Source: Serratia quinivorans (GTDB lineage Bacteria; Pseudomonadota; Gammaproteobacteria; Enterobacterales; Enterobacteriaceae). Taken from it: a DNA stretch of 64,000 bases. Location of the stretch: contig NZ_CAMKGL010000001.1 of NCBI RefSeq assembly GCF_946227985.1, positions 620,001 through 684,000 of the forward strand, given 5' to 3'. The position numbers and the translations under genes were made by a program. The notes under the pieces were generated by a model. It ran no database searches, had not been told where the DNA came from, and worked only from the letters and a program-made list of their open reading frames with translations. Positions 9,069-19,000 of the stretch are shown here, one piece after another. Positions within the stretch are counted from its first letter, which is position 1. Each line of letters opens with the position of its first letter.

Positions 9069-10337
9069 ATGGCACAAGTAATTAACACCAACAGCCTGTC
9101 GCTGATGGCGCAGAACAACCTGAACAAATCACAGTCTTCTTTGGGTACTGCGATTGAGCGTCTGTCTTCTGGCCTGCGTATCAACAGCGCCAAGGATGAC
9201 GCCGCGGGTCAGGCAATCTCTAACCGCTTCACCGCAAACATCAAGGGCCTGACTCAGGCTTCTCGTAACGCCAACGACGGTATCTCCCTGGCGCAGACCA
9301 CTGAAGGCGCACTGAACGAAGTCAACGACAACCTGCAAAACATCCGTCGCCTGACCGTACAGTCTCAGAACGGTTCCAACTCTTCCAGCGACCTGCAGTC
9401 CATCCAGGACGAGATCACTCAGCGTCTGTCCGAGATCAACCGTATCTCTGAACAAACCGATTTCAACGGCGTAAAAGTGTTGAGCGGCGACCAGAAACTG
9501 ACCATCCAGGTGGGTGCCAACGATAACGAAACCATCCAGATTGATCTGAAAAACATCAACTCTAAAACTCTGGGCCTGGACAAGTTCAGCGTGGCAGATC
9601 CAATCGATACCACTAAAGTGGGTACTGCAGCAGTAACAGCTACCGACAAAATGGGCGCGCCGACCATCGCGGCTGACTCCAACACCACGCCAAAAACCAG
9701 CGACGGCAAGCTGTACTCTGCTGACGACGGTACTGGTACTGTTAACTACTTCGTTAAAGACACCACTGGCGCTATCTATGACGCGACAGTAGATGCAACC
9801 GGTAAAGCAAGCTGGGACTCCACTGCGGCTGCGACCAAACCTACTGCAGGTCTGAAAGAAGCTTCTCAAGTTAAAGTGGGTACCAACACGGTGAGCGGCC
9901 TGAGCACCGGCGACGAACTGCGCACTTACACCGATGCAGCAGGTAAAGCCGGCTACGTGGTGAAAGGCAAAGACGCTGACGGCAACGACGCTTTCTTCAA
10001 GGCTTCTGTAGATTCCGCCGGTAAAGTGACCAAAGGCGTTCAGCAATCTACCGACCCTAAAACTGCTGACCCACTGGCAACTCTGGACAAGGCACTGTCT
10101 CAGGTTGACGGTCTGCGTTCTTCCCTGGGTGCGGTACAGAACCGTTTCGATTCTGTTATCAACAACCTGAACAGCACCGTGAACAACCTGTCTGCTTCCC
10201 AGTCTCGTATTCAAGATGCTGACTACGCGACCGAAGTGTCTAACATGAGCCGTGCCAACATCCTGCAACAGGCTGGCACCTCTGTTCTGGCACAGGCTAA
10301 CCAGTCTACTCAGAACGTGTTGTCCCTGCTGCGTTAA
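9069..10337 (+). CDS. fliC: Flagellin FliC
   Basis: Structural subunit of the flagellar filament, 422 residues. The conserved D0/D1 N-terminus (MAQVINTNSLSLMAQNNLNK, then ERLSSGLRINSAKDDAAGQA) and C-terminus (DADYATEVSNMSRANILQQA, then QSTQNVLSLLR) frame a variable centre (about residues 175-320) with Gly/Thr/Lys-rich repeats of the form KxYVVKGKDADGNDAFFKA. The segment LQNIRRLTVQSQ corresponds to the region sensed by TLR5 in other enterobacterial flagellins. Codon use in the conserved ends is strongly biased, as expected for an abundant protein. It is monocistronic, with its own sigma-28 promoter and a strong terminator. Confidence 0.98.
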   Translation: MAQVINTNSLSLMAQNNLNKSQSSLGTAIERLSSGLRINSAKDDAAGQAISNRFTANIKGLTQASRNANDGISLAQTTEGALNEVNDNLQNIRRLTVQSQNGSNSSSDLQSIQDEITQRLSEINRISEQTDFNGVKVLSGDQKLTIQVGANDNETIQIDLKNINSKTLGLDKFSVADPIDTTKVGTAAVTATDKMGAPTIAADSNTTPKTSDGKLYSADDGTGTVNYFVKDTTGAIYDATVDATGKASWDSTAAATKPTAGLKEASQVKVGTNTVSGLSTGDELRTYTDAAGKAGYVVKGKDADGNDAFFKASVDSAGKVTKGVQQSTDPKTADPLATLDKALSQVDGLRSSLGAVQNRFDSVINNLNSTVNNLSASQSRIQDADYATEVSNMSRANILQQAGTSVLAQANQSTQNVLSLLR

Positions 10338-10367
10338 TCGACTCTCCCCGATTAACCTGTCGCAAAG

Positions 10368-10392
10368 AACCCCGCCTCGGCGGGGTTTTTTT
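10368..10392 (+). terminator. fliC terminator
   Basis: AACCCCGCC-TC-GGCGGGGTT followed by a run of T residues; a canonical intrinsic terminator 30 bases after the fliC stop. Confidence 0.92.
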
Positions 10393-10520
10393 ATGGTCGC
10401 TTGCCACCGGGATAGTGCATGGCGCAAATAAGGCCTGTTTTGTACGACTGTTCAGTCGATTGGCATTTTGCCCCCTACGGATAATAGCGCTGACTCTCTT
10501 ATCCGCAGGTTTTAGACATA

Positions 10521-11243
10521 GTGAGCGATTTGTATACCGCCGAAGGCGTGATGGACAAAAATTCTCTCTGGCTACGCTACGTTCCGTTAGTGCGCCACGA
10601 GGCGTTGCGCCTGCAGGTCAGGCTGCCCGCCAGCGTGGAGCTCGACGATCTGCTGCAGGCCGGAGGAATCGGCCTGTTGAACGCCGTTGAGCGTTATGAC
10701 GCTATGCAGGGAACGGCCTTTACTACCTACGCGGTGCAACGTATCCGTGGTGCCATGCTTGATGAGCTGCGCAGCCGCGACTGGGTGCCGCGCAGTGTGC
10801 GTCGCCATGCGCGTGAAGTGGCGCAGGTCATGCGGCAATTGGAACAGCAACTGGGCCGCCCGGCCAGCGAAGTGGAAGTTGCGCAGACGCTGAATCTGTC
10901 ACTGGATGAGTACCGTCAAATTCTGTTGGACACCAATAACAGCCAACTTTTCTCCTACGACGAATGGCGGGAAGAGCATGGCGAAAGCGCCGAACCGCTG
11001 CTGGAAGGGCACGAAGAGGCCAATCCGTTACATCATCTGCTGGAGGGCAATCTGCGCCAGCGGGTGATCGACGCCATCGAGGCGTTGCCGGAGCGCGAGA
11101 AAATGGTGCTGACGCTGTATTACCAGGAAGAGTTGAACCTGAAGGAGATCGGTGCCGTGCTGGACGTGGGGGAGTCGCGTGTCAGCCAACTGCACAGTCA
11201 GGCGATCAAGCGCCTGCGCGCCCGTTTGGCTAACGAGAACTGA
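10521..11243 (+). CDS. fliA: RNA polymerase sigma-28 factor FliA
   Basis: FliA directs transcription of class III flagellar genes, including fliC and fliDST here. The 240-residue protein starts at a GTG (as in E. coli), giving SDLYTAEGVMDKNSLW. Region 2 (LDDLLQAGGIGLLNAVERYD, then FTTYAVQRIRGAMLDELRSRD) and region 4 (LPEREKMVLTLYYQEELNLK, then EIGAVLDVGESRVSQLHSQA) are intact. fliZ follows within 60 bases and is probably cotranscribed. Confidence 0.97.
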   Translation: MSDLYTAEGVMDKNSLWLRYVPLVRHEALRLQVRLPASVELDDLLQAGGIGLLNAVERYDAMQGTAFTTYAVQRIRGAMLDELRSRDWVPRSVRRHAREVAQVMRQLEQQLGRPASEVEVAQTLNLSLDEYRQILLDTNNSQLFSYDEWREEHGESAEPLLEGHEEANPLHHLLEGNLRQRVIDAIEALPEREKMVLTLYYQEELNLKEIGAVLDVGESRVSQLHSQAIKRLRARLANEN

Positions 11244-11300
11244 CATGCATTCAACTCGGAACCTTCACCCTTGCCACCATTGCGAAAACCGGACTGCCTA

Positions 11301-11810
11301 ATGCCAGGAATATTGTTGAAAAAGCGGCCGTTGAGCCGTTATTTAAAAGATTACAAACACGGCCAGACTCATTGCTCCCAGTGCGGCAAGTTGTTGGATC
11401 GCATGGCGTTGGTGTTTCGTGGCAAAATCATCAATAAAGACGCCATCGCGCGTATGGATCAGCCGATTGACGATCACGTCTGGCTGAATGTGCAAAATGA
11501 GCTGACCGCACTGTGCCGGTTCTGCAGTGAAATTTCCTGCAACAGCCATCCGAGCTATTTCGACATCATGGCCTTCAAGCAGTATCTGTTTGAGCAAACC
11601 GAAATGAGCCACAGCACCATTCGCGAATACGTGGTGCGCTTGCGTCGACTGGACGAAATGCTGGTGGAACGCAACTACCCGGCCGACAAGTTTGCCAGCA
11701 GCGCCAGCCATCAGCGCATCATCGAAGACTTGCCTTCTGCGGCACACAACAATTACCGCATTGCCCTGCGTAAATACGACCAATATCTCGCCTGGCAGAA
11801 AAACTACTGA
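11301..11810 (+). CDS. fliZ: Regulator FliZ
   Basis: FliZ is a DNA-binding regulator that antagonises sigma-S promoters and supports flagellar expression. The 169-residue call starts at ATG 11301 (MPGILLKKRPLSRYLKDYKH), aligning with E. coli FliZ; an upstream in-frame start adds ten unlike residues. The Cys pairs (HCSQCGKLLDR; CRFCSEISC) and the recombinase-like helix EMSHSTIREYVVRLRRLDEM are conserved. It lies directly after fliA. Confidence 0.94.
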   Translation: MPGILLKKRPLSRYLKDYKHGQTHCSQCGKLLDRMALVFRGKIINKDAIARMDQPIDDHVWLNVQNELTALCRFCSEISCNSHPSYFDIMAFKQYLFEQTEMSHSTIREYVVRLRRLDEMLVERNYPADKFASSASHQRIIEDLPSAAHNNYRIALRKYDQYLAWQKNY

Positions 11811-11816
11811 TCTTGC

Positions 11817-11843
11817 CTCCCCGGCACGCCGGCCGGGGTTTTC
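11817..11843 (+). terminator. fliAZ terminator
   Basis: CCCCGG and CCGGGG arms (11819-11824 and 11833-11838) around a GC-rich loop, followed by TTTTC. Confidence 0.75.
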
Positions 11844-11937
11844 ACCGCGCTTCCATCACTAATAAAGAGTGATTATTAGGTTCACATCTGCTAAATCTAT
11901 CCTTTAGCTATTGATACCTGATTCCCTGGGGGAAGTT

Positions 11938-12930
11938 GTGAATCTGCAACAAAAATTGGCGCAGTTCCCGCGTCTCGATTTAGTCGGCTCTGCCACACCG
12001 CTCGAAAAGCTGTCTCGCCTCTCAGACTACCTTGGCCGTGAAATTTACATCAAGCGTGACGACGTCACGCCGATGGCAATGGGCGGTAACAAACTGAGAA
12101 AGCTTGAGTTTTTGGCCGCCGATGCGCTGCGTCAGGGAGCCGATACGCTGGTCACCGCCGGTGCCATCCAATCCAACCATGTGCGCCAAACGGCGGCGGT
12201 GGCGGCCAAGTTGGGCCTGCACTGCGTGGCGTTGCTGGAAAATCCGATCGACACCCAGGAAGAAAATTACCTGACCAACGGCAACCGTCTGCTGCTCGGG
12301 CTGTTCAACGCGCAGGTGGAAATGTGCGAAGCGCTGCACGATCCGCAGCAGCAGTTGACCGATCTGGCTACACGCCTCGAAGCACAAGGCTTCCGACCTT
12401 ATGTGGTGCCGGTAGGTGGCTCTAATGCGCTGGGTGCATTGGGTTACGTACAGTGTGCGCTGGAAATTGCCGAGCAGAGTCGAGGCAGCAATGTCGCTTT
12501 CAGTTCGGTAGTGGTGGCGTCGGGCAGTGCCGGGACCCATGCCGGGCTGGCGGTCGGTCTGCAGCAATTGCTGCCGGAGACTGAACTTGTCGGTGTGACC
12601 GTTTCACGCAAAGTTATCGACCAATTGCCCAAGGTGGAGCTGATCCAAAAAGCGCTGGCCAGCAGTTTGGCTATCGACAAACTGGCGCCCATCACACTGT
12701 GGGATGATTACTTCGCACCGCAGTACGGCATGCCAAATGAAGAAGGGCTGGCGGCTATCCAGCTGCTGGCGCAGCAGGAAGGGGTGTTACTGGATCCGGT
12801 GTATAGCGGCAAGGCAATGGCTGGTCTGATAGACGGTGTCGCCCAGCAGCGTTTCCGTGATGACGGCCCGATTCTGTTCATCCATACCGGTGGTGCTCCA
12901 GCGCTATTTGCCTACCATCCACAGGTGTGA
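11938..12930 (+). CDS. dcyD: D-cysteine desulfhydrase
   Basis: PLP enzyme that degrades D-cysteine to pyruvate, sulfide and ammonia, protecting against D-cysteine toxicity. Start set at GTG 11938 ([20 protein letters not shown]) with GGGGGAAG upstream; a TTG start 27 bases earlier lacks a ribosome site. The 330-residue product has the family motif [19 protein letters not shown] with the PLP lysine near K52, the [15 protein letters not shown] segment and a Ser/Gly-rich phosphate loop ([10 protein letters not shown]). Next to the cystine importer, as in E. coli. Confidence 0.95.
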   Translation: MNLQQKLAQFPRLDLVGSATPLEKLSRLSDYLGREIYIKRDDVTPMAMGGNKLRKLEFLAADALRQGADTLVTAGAIQSNHVRQTAAVAAKLGLHCVALLENPIDTQEENYLTNGNRLLLGLFNAQVEMCEALHDPQQQLTDLATRLEAQGFRPYVVPVGGSNALGALGYVQCALEIAEQSRGSNVAFSSVVVASGSAGTHAGLAVGLQQLLPETELVGVTVSRKVIDQLPKVELIQKALASSLAIDKLAPITLWDDYFAPQYGMPNEEGLAAIQLLAQQEGVLLDPVYSGKAMAGLIDGVAQQRFRDDGPILFIHTGGAPALFAYHPQV

Positions 12931-13044
12931 GCGCACTTGGTTATTCCATTTTGAACTATATTTATAATGTTATATTCCTGCGTTCAAATGTTGTGGCTGT
13001 TAAAGTGCTGAAATCAAAAAAGATAAACAACAGATGGGGTGTTT

Positions 13045-13845
13045 ATGATGTTTTCTAAAGTTCGTCGTCAATTGCTGCTGGGTGTAATGGGCGTGGCGCT
13101 GACCGCCGGTTTGAGCACGCAAACCTATGCCGCCGATAATCTGTTGGAGCAGGTGAAGCATCACGGGACCCTGGTCGTAGGGTTGGAAGGCACTTACCCG
13201 CCGTTCAGCTTCCAGGGGGAAGACGGCAAACTGACCGGCTTCGAAGTTGATTTCGCCAATGCGCTGGCACAGCATCTTGGCGTAAAAGCCAAGCTGAACC
13301 CGACCAAGTGGGACGGCATGCTGGCCTCGCTGGATTCAAAACGTATCGACGTGGTGATCAACCAGGTGACCATTTCGCCAGAGCGCCAGAAGAAATATGA
13401 TTTCTCCACGCCTTATACCGTCTCCGGTATTCAGGCGCTGGTGAAGAAGGGCAATGAAGGCACCATCACCAAGCCGGACGATCTGAAAGGCAAGAAGGTC
13501 GGCGTCGGTCTGGGCACCAACTACGAACAGTGGCTGCGTGACAATGTGCAGGGCGTGGATGTGCGCACCTATGATGATGACCCGACCAAATACCAGGATC
13601 TGCGCGTAGGCCGTATCAATGCCATTCTGGTTGACCGTCTGGCGGCCCTGGATCTGGTGAAGAAAACCGGCAATACGCTGGCGGTAGCCGGCCCGGCGTT
13701 TTCCCGTCAGGAGTCTGGCGTAGCGGTCCGTAAAAACAACCCGGAACTGCTGGCCGCGATTAACCAGGCGATTGCCGACATGCAAAAAGACGGCACGCTG
13801 GCGAAGATCTCTGACAAATGGTTTGGCGCGGACGTAACTAAATAA
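13045..13845 (+). CDS. tcyJ: Cystine ABC transporter substrate-binding protein
   Basis: Periplasmic L-cystine-binding protein (also called FliY). Start at ATG 13045 (MMFSKVRRQLLLGVMGVALT) after a GGGG ribosome site; the next codon is also ATG. A signal peptide ends near TYAADN. The type II binding-protein core is clear (GTLVVGLEGTYPPFSFQGED, then GFEVDFANALAQHLGVKAKL). Its stop overlaps the tcyL start (TAATG). Confidence 0.95.
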   Translation: MMFSKVRRQLLLGVMGVALTAGLSTQTYAADNLLEQVKHHGTLVVGLEGTYPPFSFQGEDGKLTGFEVDFANALAQHLGVKAKLNPTKWDGMLASLDSKRIDVVINQVTISPERQKKYDFSTPYTVSGIQALVKKGNEGTITKPDDLKGKKVGVGLGTNYEQWLRDNVQGVDVRTYDDDPTKYQDLRVGRINAILVDRLAALDLVKKTGNTLAVAGPAFSRQESGVAVRKNNPELLAAINQAIADMQKDGTLAKISDKWFGADVTK

Positions 13846-14507
13846 TGCACGAAAGTATTCAACTGGCGCTGGATTCAGCGCCATTTTTATTGAAGGGCGC
13901 GATACTCACTCTCCAGCTCAGTCTGGGGGGCATGGCGCTCGGTTTATTGCTCGGTTTTCTGCTGGCGCTGATGCGCCTTTCGCCGTTATGGCCGCTGTCC
14001 TGGCTGTCGCGTTTTTACGTGTCACTGTTCCGTGGCACGCCGCTGATTGCCCAGCTGTTCATGATTTACTATGGTCTGCCGCAGTTCGGCATCGAGTTTG
14101 ATCCCTTCCCGGCGGCGCTGATTGGCCTGTCGCTGAATACCGCGGCTTATACCTCAGAAACCCTGCGTGCGGCAATTTCGTCGATCGAAAAAGGGCAGTG
14201 GGAAGCAGCAGCCAGCATAGGTATGACCCGCTGGCAGACGCTGCGCCGGGTGATCTTGCCGCAGGCGGCGCGTACCGCATTGCCCCCGCTGGGTAACAGC
14301 TTTATCGGCCTGGTGAAAGACACCTCGCTGGCGGCGACCATTCAGGTACCGGAACTGTTCCGTCAGGCGCAGTTGATTACCTCGCGCACACTGGAAGTGT
14401 TCACCATGTATCTGGCGGCCTCGCTGATTTACTGGGTGATGGCGACTCTGCTTTCTGCGCTGCAAAATCGTCTGGAAGCCCACGTCAACCGCCAGGATCA
14501 GGAGTAA
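13845..14507 (+). CDS. tcyL: Cystine ABC transporter permease
   Basis: Inner-membrane permease of the polar amino-acid family, 220 residues. Starts in the TAATG overlap with tcyJ. The EAA-loop motif EAAASIGMTRWQTLRRVILP (about residues 124-143) is the site that docks the ATPase. Four to five hydrophobic spans are visible. With tcyJ and tcyN it makes the complete cystine importer. Confidence 0.95.
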   Translation: MHESIQLALDSAPFLLKGAILTLQLSLGGMALGLLLGFLLALMRLSPLWPLSWLSRFYVSLFRGTPLIAQLFMIYYGLPQFGIEFDPFPAALIGLSLNTAAYTSETLRAAISSIEKGQWEAAASIGMTRWQTLRRVILPQAARTALPPLGNSFIGLVKDTSLAATIQVPELFRQAQLITSRTLEVFTMYLAASLIYWVMATLLSALQNRLEAHVNRQDQE

Positions 14508-14510
14508 CGC

Positions 14511-15263
14511 ATGAGTGCCATCGAAGTGAAACAGCTGATCAAGCAGTTCAAGGGTCAAACGGTGCTGCATGGGATTGATCTGGAGGTCAGGGCGGGCGAA
14601 GTGGTGGCGATTATCGGGCCCAGCGGCTCGGGTAAAACCACCTTGCTGCGCTGCATCAACCTGCTGGAAGTACCGGACTCCGGAACCATTCGCGTCGGCG
14701 ATATTCAGATCGACAGTTCCAAATCGCTGAACAAACAGAAAAATTTGGTGCGGGCGTTACGCCAGCAAGTCGGGTTCGTGTTCCAGAGCTTCAATCTGTT
14801 CCCACACCGTTCGGTGCTGGAAAACATTATTGAAGGCCCGGTTATCGTTAAAGGCGAGTCAAAAGCCAGTGCCGAACAGCGGGCACGGACATTGTTGGCT
14901 AAAGTGGGCTTGAACGGTAAAGAGTCCGCCTATCCGCGTCGTCTTTCCGGCGGCCAACAGCAACGGGTGGCGATTGCCCGCGCGCTGGCGATGCAGCCGG
15001 AAGTGATCCTGTTTGATGAACCCACTTCTGCGCTAGATCCGGAACTGGTGGGCGAGGTGCTCAATACCATCCGTTCGCTGGCGGAAGAAAAACGCACCAT
15101 GGTGATCGTGACACACGAGATGAGCTTTGCCCGTGACGTGGCCGACCGCGCCATCTTTATGGACCACGGCCGTATCGTCGAGCAGGGCCCGGCGAAAGAG
15201 CTGTTCGCTAATCCGCAACACCAGCGCACCCAACAATTCCTCGATAAGTTCCTGAATCAGTAA
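14511..15263 (+). CDS. tcyN: Cystine ABC transporter ATP-binding protein
   Basis: ATPase that drives cystine uptake; 250 residues. Walker A GPSGSGKT at residues 36-43, signature LSGGQQQRVAIARAL and Walker [14 protein letters not shown] are all intact. It starts 3 bases after the tcyL stop, the last gene of the dcyD/tcy cluster. Confidence 0.96.
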   Translation: MSAIEVKQLIKQFKGQTVLHGIDLEVRAGEVVAIIGPSGSGKTTLLRCINLLEVPDSGTIRVGDIQIDSSKSLNKQKNLVRALRQQVGFVFQSFNLFPHRSVLENIIEGPVIVKGESKASAEQRARTLLAKVGLNGKESAYPRRLSGGQQQRVAIARALAMQPEVILFDEPTSALDPELVGEVLNTIRSLAEEKRTMVIVTHEMSFARDVADRAIFMDHGRIVEQGPAKELFANPQHQRTQQFLDKFLNQ

Positions 15264-15267
15264 CAAG

Positions 15268-15284
15268 GGGGGCATTTTGCCCCC
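15268..15284 (+). terminator. Hairpin after tcyN
   Basis: GGGGGCA-TTT-TGCCCCC hairpin five bases after the tcyN stop. It lacks a strong T-tract on the plus strand, so it may be a weak terminator. Confidence 0.45.
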
Positions 15285-15294
15285 TGACTCTCGA

Positions 15295-15708
15295 TTAACC
15301 GGCGTTCAATAATTCATTACGGGCGGCTGCGGCCAAAAAGGCGCTGCGGCTGCCATAGCCCGGATGCTGCTGTACCATTGAATCGATGCGGTTCAGCAGG
15401 CGGTGCGGCAGGGTAATATTGATACGCTCAGCCCGACCGTCAAACTTATCCATATTGATGTCGACCAGCAGCCACTGTCCGCCGTTCAGCGTGTCGCTCT
15501 CCTGCGCCAGATGGAAGGAAACGGCCTGTGGGTGTGGGATGGACTGGTTATCTTCGCTCAGGAGCTCGAAATGCGCGTCCAGCGCGCTTTTCGCGTCTTC
15601 AAAGGCTTTATCGAGGGTATCGCCGGCAAAATAACAGCCTGGCACATCGGGAAAGAAACCGCTGGCGCTGCCGTCGTGTTCTGAATGTACATAAGCAGGG
15701 TAGAACAT
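15295..15708 (-). CDS. hicB: HicB-type antitoxin
   Basis: Antitoxin of the HicAB module, 137 residues. Start at ATG 15708 (MFYPAYVHSEHDGSASGFFP) with CAGGAGAAA upstream; the frame is open further back without support. The N-terminal partly degraded RNase-H-like HicB fold (SGFFPDVPGCYFAGDTLDKA) is followed by a C-terminal ribbon-helix-helix DNA-binding part (ERINITLPHRLLNRIDSMV). It is downstream of the toxin gene, the usual HicAB order, and probably autoregulates the pair. Confidence 0.88.
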   Translation of the reverse strand: MFYPAYVHSEHDGSASGFFPDVPGCYFAGDTLDKAFEDAKSALDAHFELLSEDNQSIPHPQAVSFHLAQESDTLNGGQWLLVDINMDKFDGRAERINITLPHRLLNRIDSMVQQHPGYGSRSAFLAAAARNELLNAG

Positions 15709-15724
15709 AATTTCTCCTGTTAAT

Positions 15725-15922
15725 TCATGGCGCCAGGGGGTAACGCAGTCCAGCATCTTTCATAATTTGGCGCAGCGTTCCCGGTTTCAGATCCTTACGC
15801 GGGTGTGGAACGGTGATCACCAGGCGGGATCCCGGGTGTTTAAACTGATGGTGGCTTCCCTTTATCCGCTCTAAGACCCAACCATTCTTTTCTAATAGCC
15901 CGATCAGTTGTGAACTTTTCAC
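15725..15922 (-). CDS. hicA: HicA-type mRNA interferase toxin
   Basis: Small RNA-cleaving toxin with a double-stranded-RNA-binding-like fold, 65 residues. Starts at GTG 15922 with AAAGGACGG upstream. The motif RIKGSHHQFKHPGSRLVITVPHP contains the catalytic histidine, here H24 within GSHH, and the tail KDLKPGTLRQIMKDAGL is typical. hicB begins 16 bases after its stop. No mobile-element ends are visible next to the pair. Confidence 0.9.
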   Translation of the reverse strand: MKSSQLIGLLEKNGWVLERIKGSHHQFKHPGSRLVITVPHPRKDLKPGTLRQIMKDAGLRYPLAP

Positions 15923-15941
15923 ACGCTTACCGTCCTTTTAT

Positions 15942-15959
15942 TGTACACACTATACACAC
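15942..15959. promoter_or_regulatory. Candidate hicAB operator
   Basis: Upstream of hicA, TGTACACACTATACACA carries TGTA/TACA-type inverted halves over a likely promoter (TATACAC). An RHH antitoxin could bind it; this is position-based inference. Confidence 0.35.
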
Positions 15960-16005
15960 TTGATGGCAACGAGATTAATACGCTAACGTGCCGCTTTTGT
16001 GCAGA

Positions 16006-16036
16006 CAATAAAAAACCCTGCACGAGTGCAGGGTTT
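16006..16036 (-). terminator. putA terminator
   Basis: Perfect 10-pair hairpin AAACCCTGCA-CGAG-TGCAGGGTTT, with a T-tract on the minus strand, 50 bases after the putA stop. Confidence 0.88.
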
Positions 16037-16088
16037 GCGGGAAGGTACGCAGGCTGGATGATAAAAGGCGGTAATCCAGCGCTACGGA

Positions 16089-19000
16089 TTAACCTATGGT
16101 CATCAGGCTGGCGTTACCGCCGGCGGCAGCGGTGTTGACACTCAGCGAGCGTTCGATCAGCAGACGTTCCAACAGGATATTGGTCTCGCCGTGGGCAAAG
16201 CCCTGTACCGAAACGATCGCGCCGCTGCGCTGGGCAATTTGCTCGCACAGGGTACGTAACTGATCGGCATCGCCGTGGTAAATGGCGGCGTCAAACTCGA
16301 CCTTGTCCTGCTGCCAGTCCTTGCTGAAACTGATGCTGGCCTGAACCGCAGCCGGCAGGCGGCGATAAAGGGCACGTTGCAGCTCGGCTTCCGGCCACAG
16401 CACGCTGCTGCCCACTGCCAGTACCGCAGCCAACTGAGCCAGGGCATCGGCTTCGTTATCGGCCAGGCACAGGACCCGCTCACGCGGCAGCAGGGCGTAG
16501 GTATTGCGCTCGCCGGTCGGGCCTGGCAGAGGGCGCAGGGTGCCGCCCTGGCCCAGTTCGGCGTAGCGTTGTGCCAGCGTCACCAACTCAGATTGTTTTT
16601 CGGCAACGGCCCATTGCTCCAGTGCCTGATGGGCTTTGAGCAGTTGTGGCCGTGCGGTAGCCTCCAGCGGGCGTTCGTCATCCTGTCGCTTCAGGGTACG
16701 TAGCACCGCGTCATCCGGACGGTTGGCCAGCAAGCGGTACAGATACAGAGGACCACCGGCTTTCGGACCGGTGCCGGACAGGCCTTCGCCACCAAACGGT
16801 TGCACGCCGACCACGGCACCGACCATGTTGCGGTTAACGTACAGGTTACCGACCTTGGCGCGTTCGGTGACGCGGGCGATGGTCTCATCGATACGGGTGT
16901 GGATACCCAGCGTCAGACCATAGCCGGCGGCGTTAATCTGATCGACCAGCGATTCCATATTGGAGCGCTGGAAGCGCACCACGTGCAGTACCGGGCCGAA
17001 GATCTCTTTTTGCAGCTCGTCGAAGCTGTCCAGTTCGATCAGCGTTGGCTTGATAAAGGTACCGCGTGACCACTCTTTCTCATCCTGCGCATTGCCTTTC
17101 GCCGCCTGATAGACCTTGCGGCCCTTGGCGCGCATCGCCTGAATATGACGTTCGATACCGGTTTTGGCATCGGCGTCGATCACCGGGCCAATGTCGGTAG
17201 ACAGGCGTTCCGGGTTACCCATGCGGCACTCGGCCATCGCGCCGCGCAGCATTTGCAGCGTATGATCCGCCACGTCTTCCTGAATGCACAGGATACGCAG
17301 GGCAGAACAACGCTGACCGGCACTGTCGAAGGCGGAGGCGACCACGTCGGTCACGACCTGTTCGGTCAGAGCCGAAGAGTCAACGATCATGGCGTTCAGA
17401 CCACCGGTTTCGGCGATCAGCGGCGTTGGACGCCCTTGCGGATCCAGACGACCGGCGATATTGCGCTGCAGGATACCGGCAACGTCGGTAGAGCCGGTAA
17501 ACATCACGCCACGCACGCGGGCATCATTGACCAACACTGAGCCGACGCTTTCACCCTGGCCTGGTAGCAGTTGCAGCACGCCTTGTGGAATGCCGGCTTC
17601 CAGCAGAATACGTACCGCCTGTGCGGCGATCAGCGGGGTTTGCTCGGCCGGTTTTGCCAGCACGCTGTTGCCTGCAGCCAGCGCCGCGGCAATCTGGCCG
17701 GTAAAGATCGCCAGCGGGAAGTTCCACGGGCTGATACAAACCACCGGGCCCAGTGGACGGTGGCTGTCATTGGCGAAGTCATCGCGTACCTGTCCGGCGT
17801 AGTAATGCAGGAAATCGACCGCTTCACGCACTTCGGCAATGGCGTTGTTAAAGGTTTTACCCGCTTCGCGTACCAGAATACCCAACAGGCTTTGCAACTG
17901 GCCTTCCATCAGTTCAGCGGCGCGTTCGAGAATGGCGGCGCGTTCGGACGGCGGGGTAGCGAACCAGATTGGGCCGGCAGCAGCAGCGGCATCGAGCGCC
18001 CGGCTGACTTCCCCTTCGGTGGCTTCGCGCACGTAACCGACGATATCGCCCGGTTCGGCAGGGTTAATCACCGGTTGTTCCACGCCCTGATCCAGTTCGG
18101 CATCGATAATGGGTTCTGCGCGCCATGGCTGCGTGGCACTGGTCAGCAATGCGCTGGACAGTGACGCCAAACGCTGTTCGTTGGACAGGTCCAGGCCGCT
18201 GGAGTTGGTGCGTTTCTCGCCATACAGCTCGCGCGGCAGCGGGATACGCGGGTGCGGCAGGCCAATTTGCCCTTCGCTGGCGGCCATGGCTTCAACTGCG
18301 CCGACCGGATCGGCCACCAGTTCGTCGAGCGGCAGAGTCGCGTCGGCGATACGGTTAACGAATGAGGTATTGGCACCGTTTTCCAGCAGGCGGCGCACCA
18401 GGTAAGCCAGCAGCGTTTCATGGGTACCGACCGGAGCATAGATGCGGCAAGGGCGGTTTAGCTTACCCTCAGCGACTTTCCCCACCACCTGTTCATACAG
18501 CGGTTCACCCATGCCGTGCAGACACTGGAACTCATACTGGCCTGGGTAGTAGTTGTTGCCTGCCATGTGGTAAATCGCGCTCAGGGTGTGGGCGTTATGG
18601 GTAGCAAACTGCGGATAAATCAGGTTTGGCACCGCCAGCAATTTGCGGGCGCAGGCCAGGTAGGAAACGTCGGTGTAAACCTTGCGGGTGTAAACTGGAT
18701 AGCCTTCCAACCCGTCCATTTGGGCGCGTTTGATCTCGCTGTCCCAGTAGGCACCTTTCACCAGACGGATCATCAGGCGACGACGGCTGCGCTGCGCCAT
18801 GTCGATCACGGCGTCGATGGCGAACGGGCAGCGCTTTTGATAGGCCTGGATCACGAAGCCGATACCGTTCCAGCCGGCCAACTGTGGTTCAAAGCACAGC
18901 TTCTCCAGCAGGTCGAGTGAGATCTCCAGGCGGTCGGCTTCTTCGGCGTCGATATTGATGCCGATATCATATTGGCGCGCTTGCAGGGTCAATGACAGCA

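Noticed and set aside
9129-10427. 432-codon minus-strand frame across fliC
   Set aside because: It mirrors fliC, whose biased codons leave few stops on the other strand; the product has no recognisable fold.
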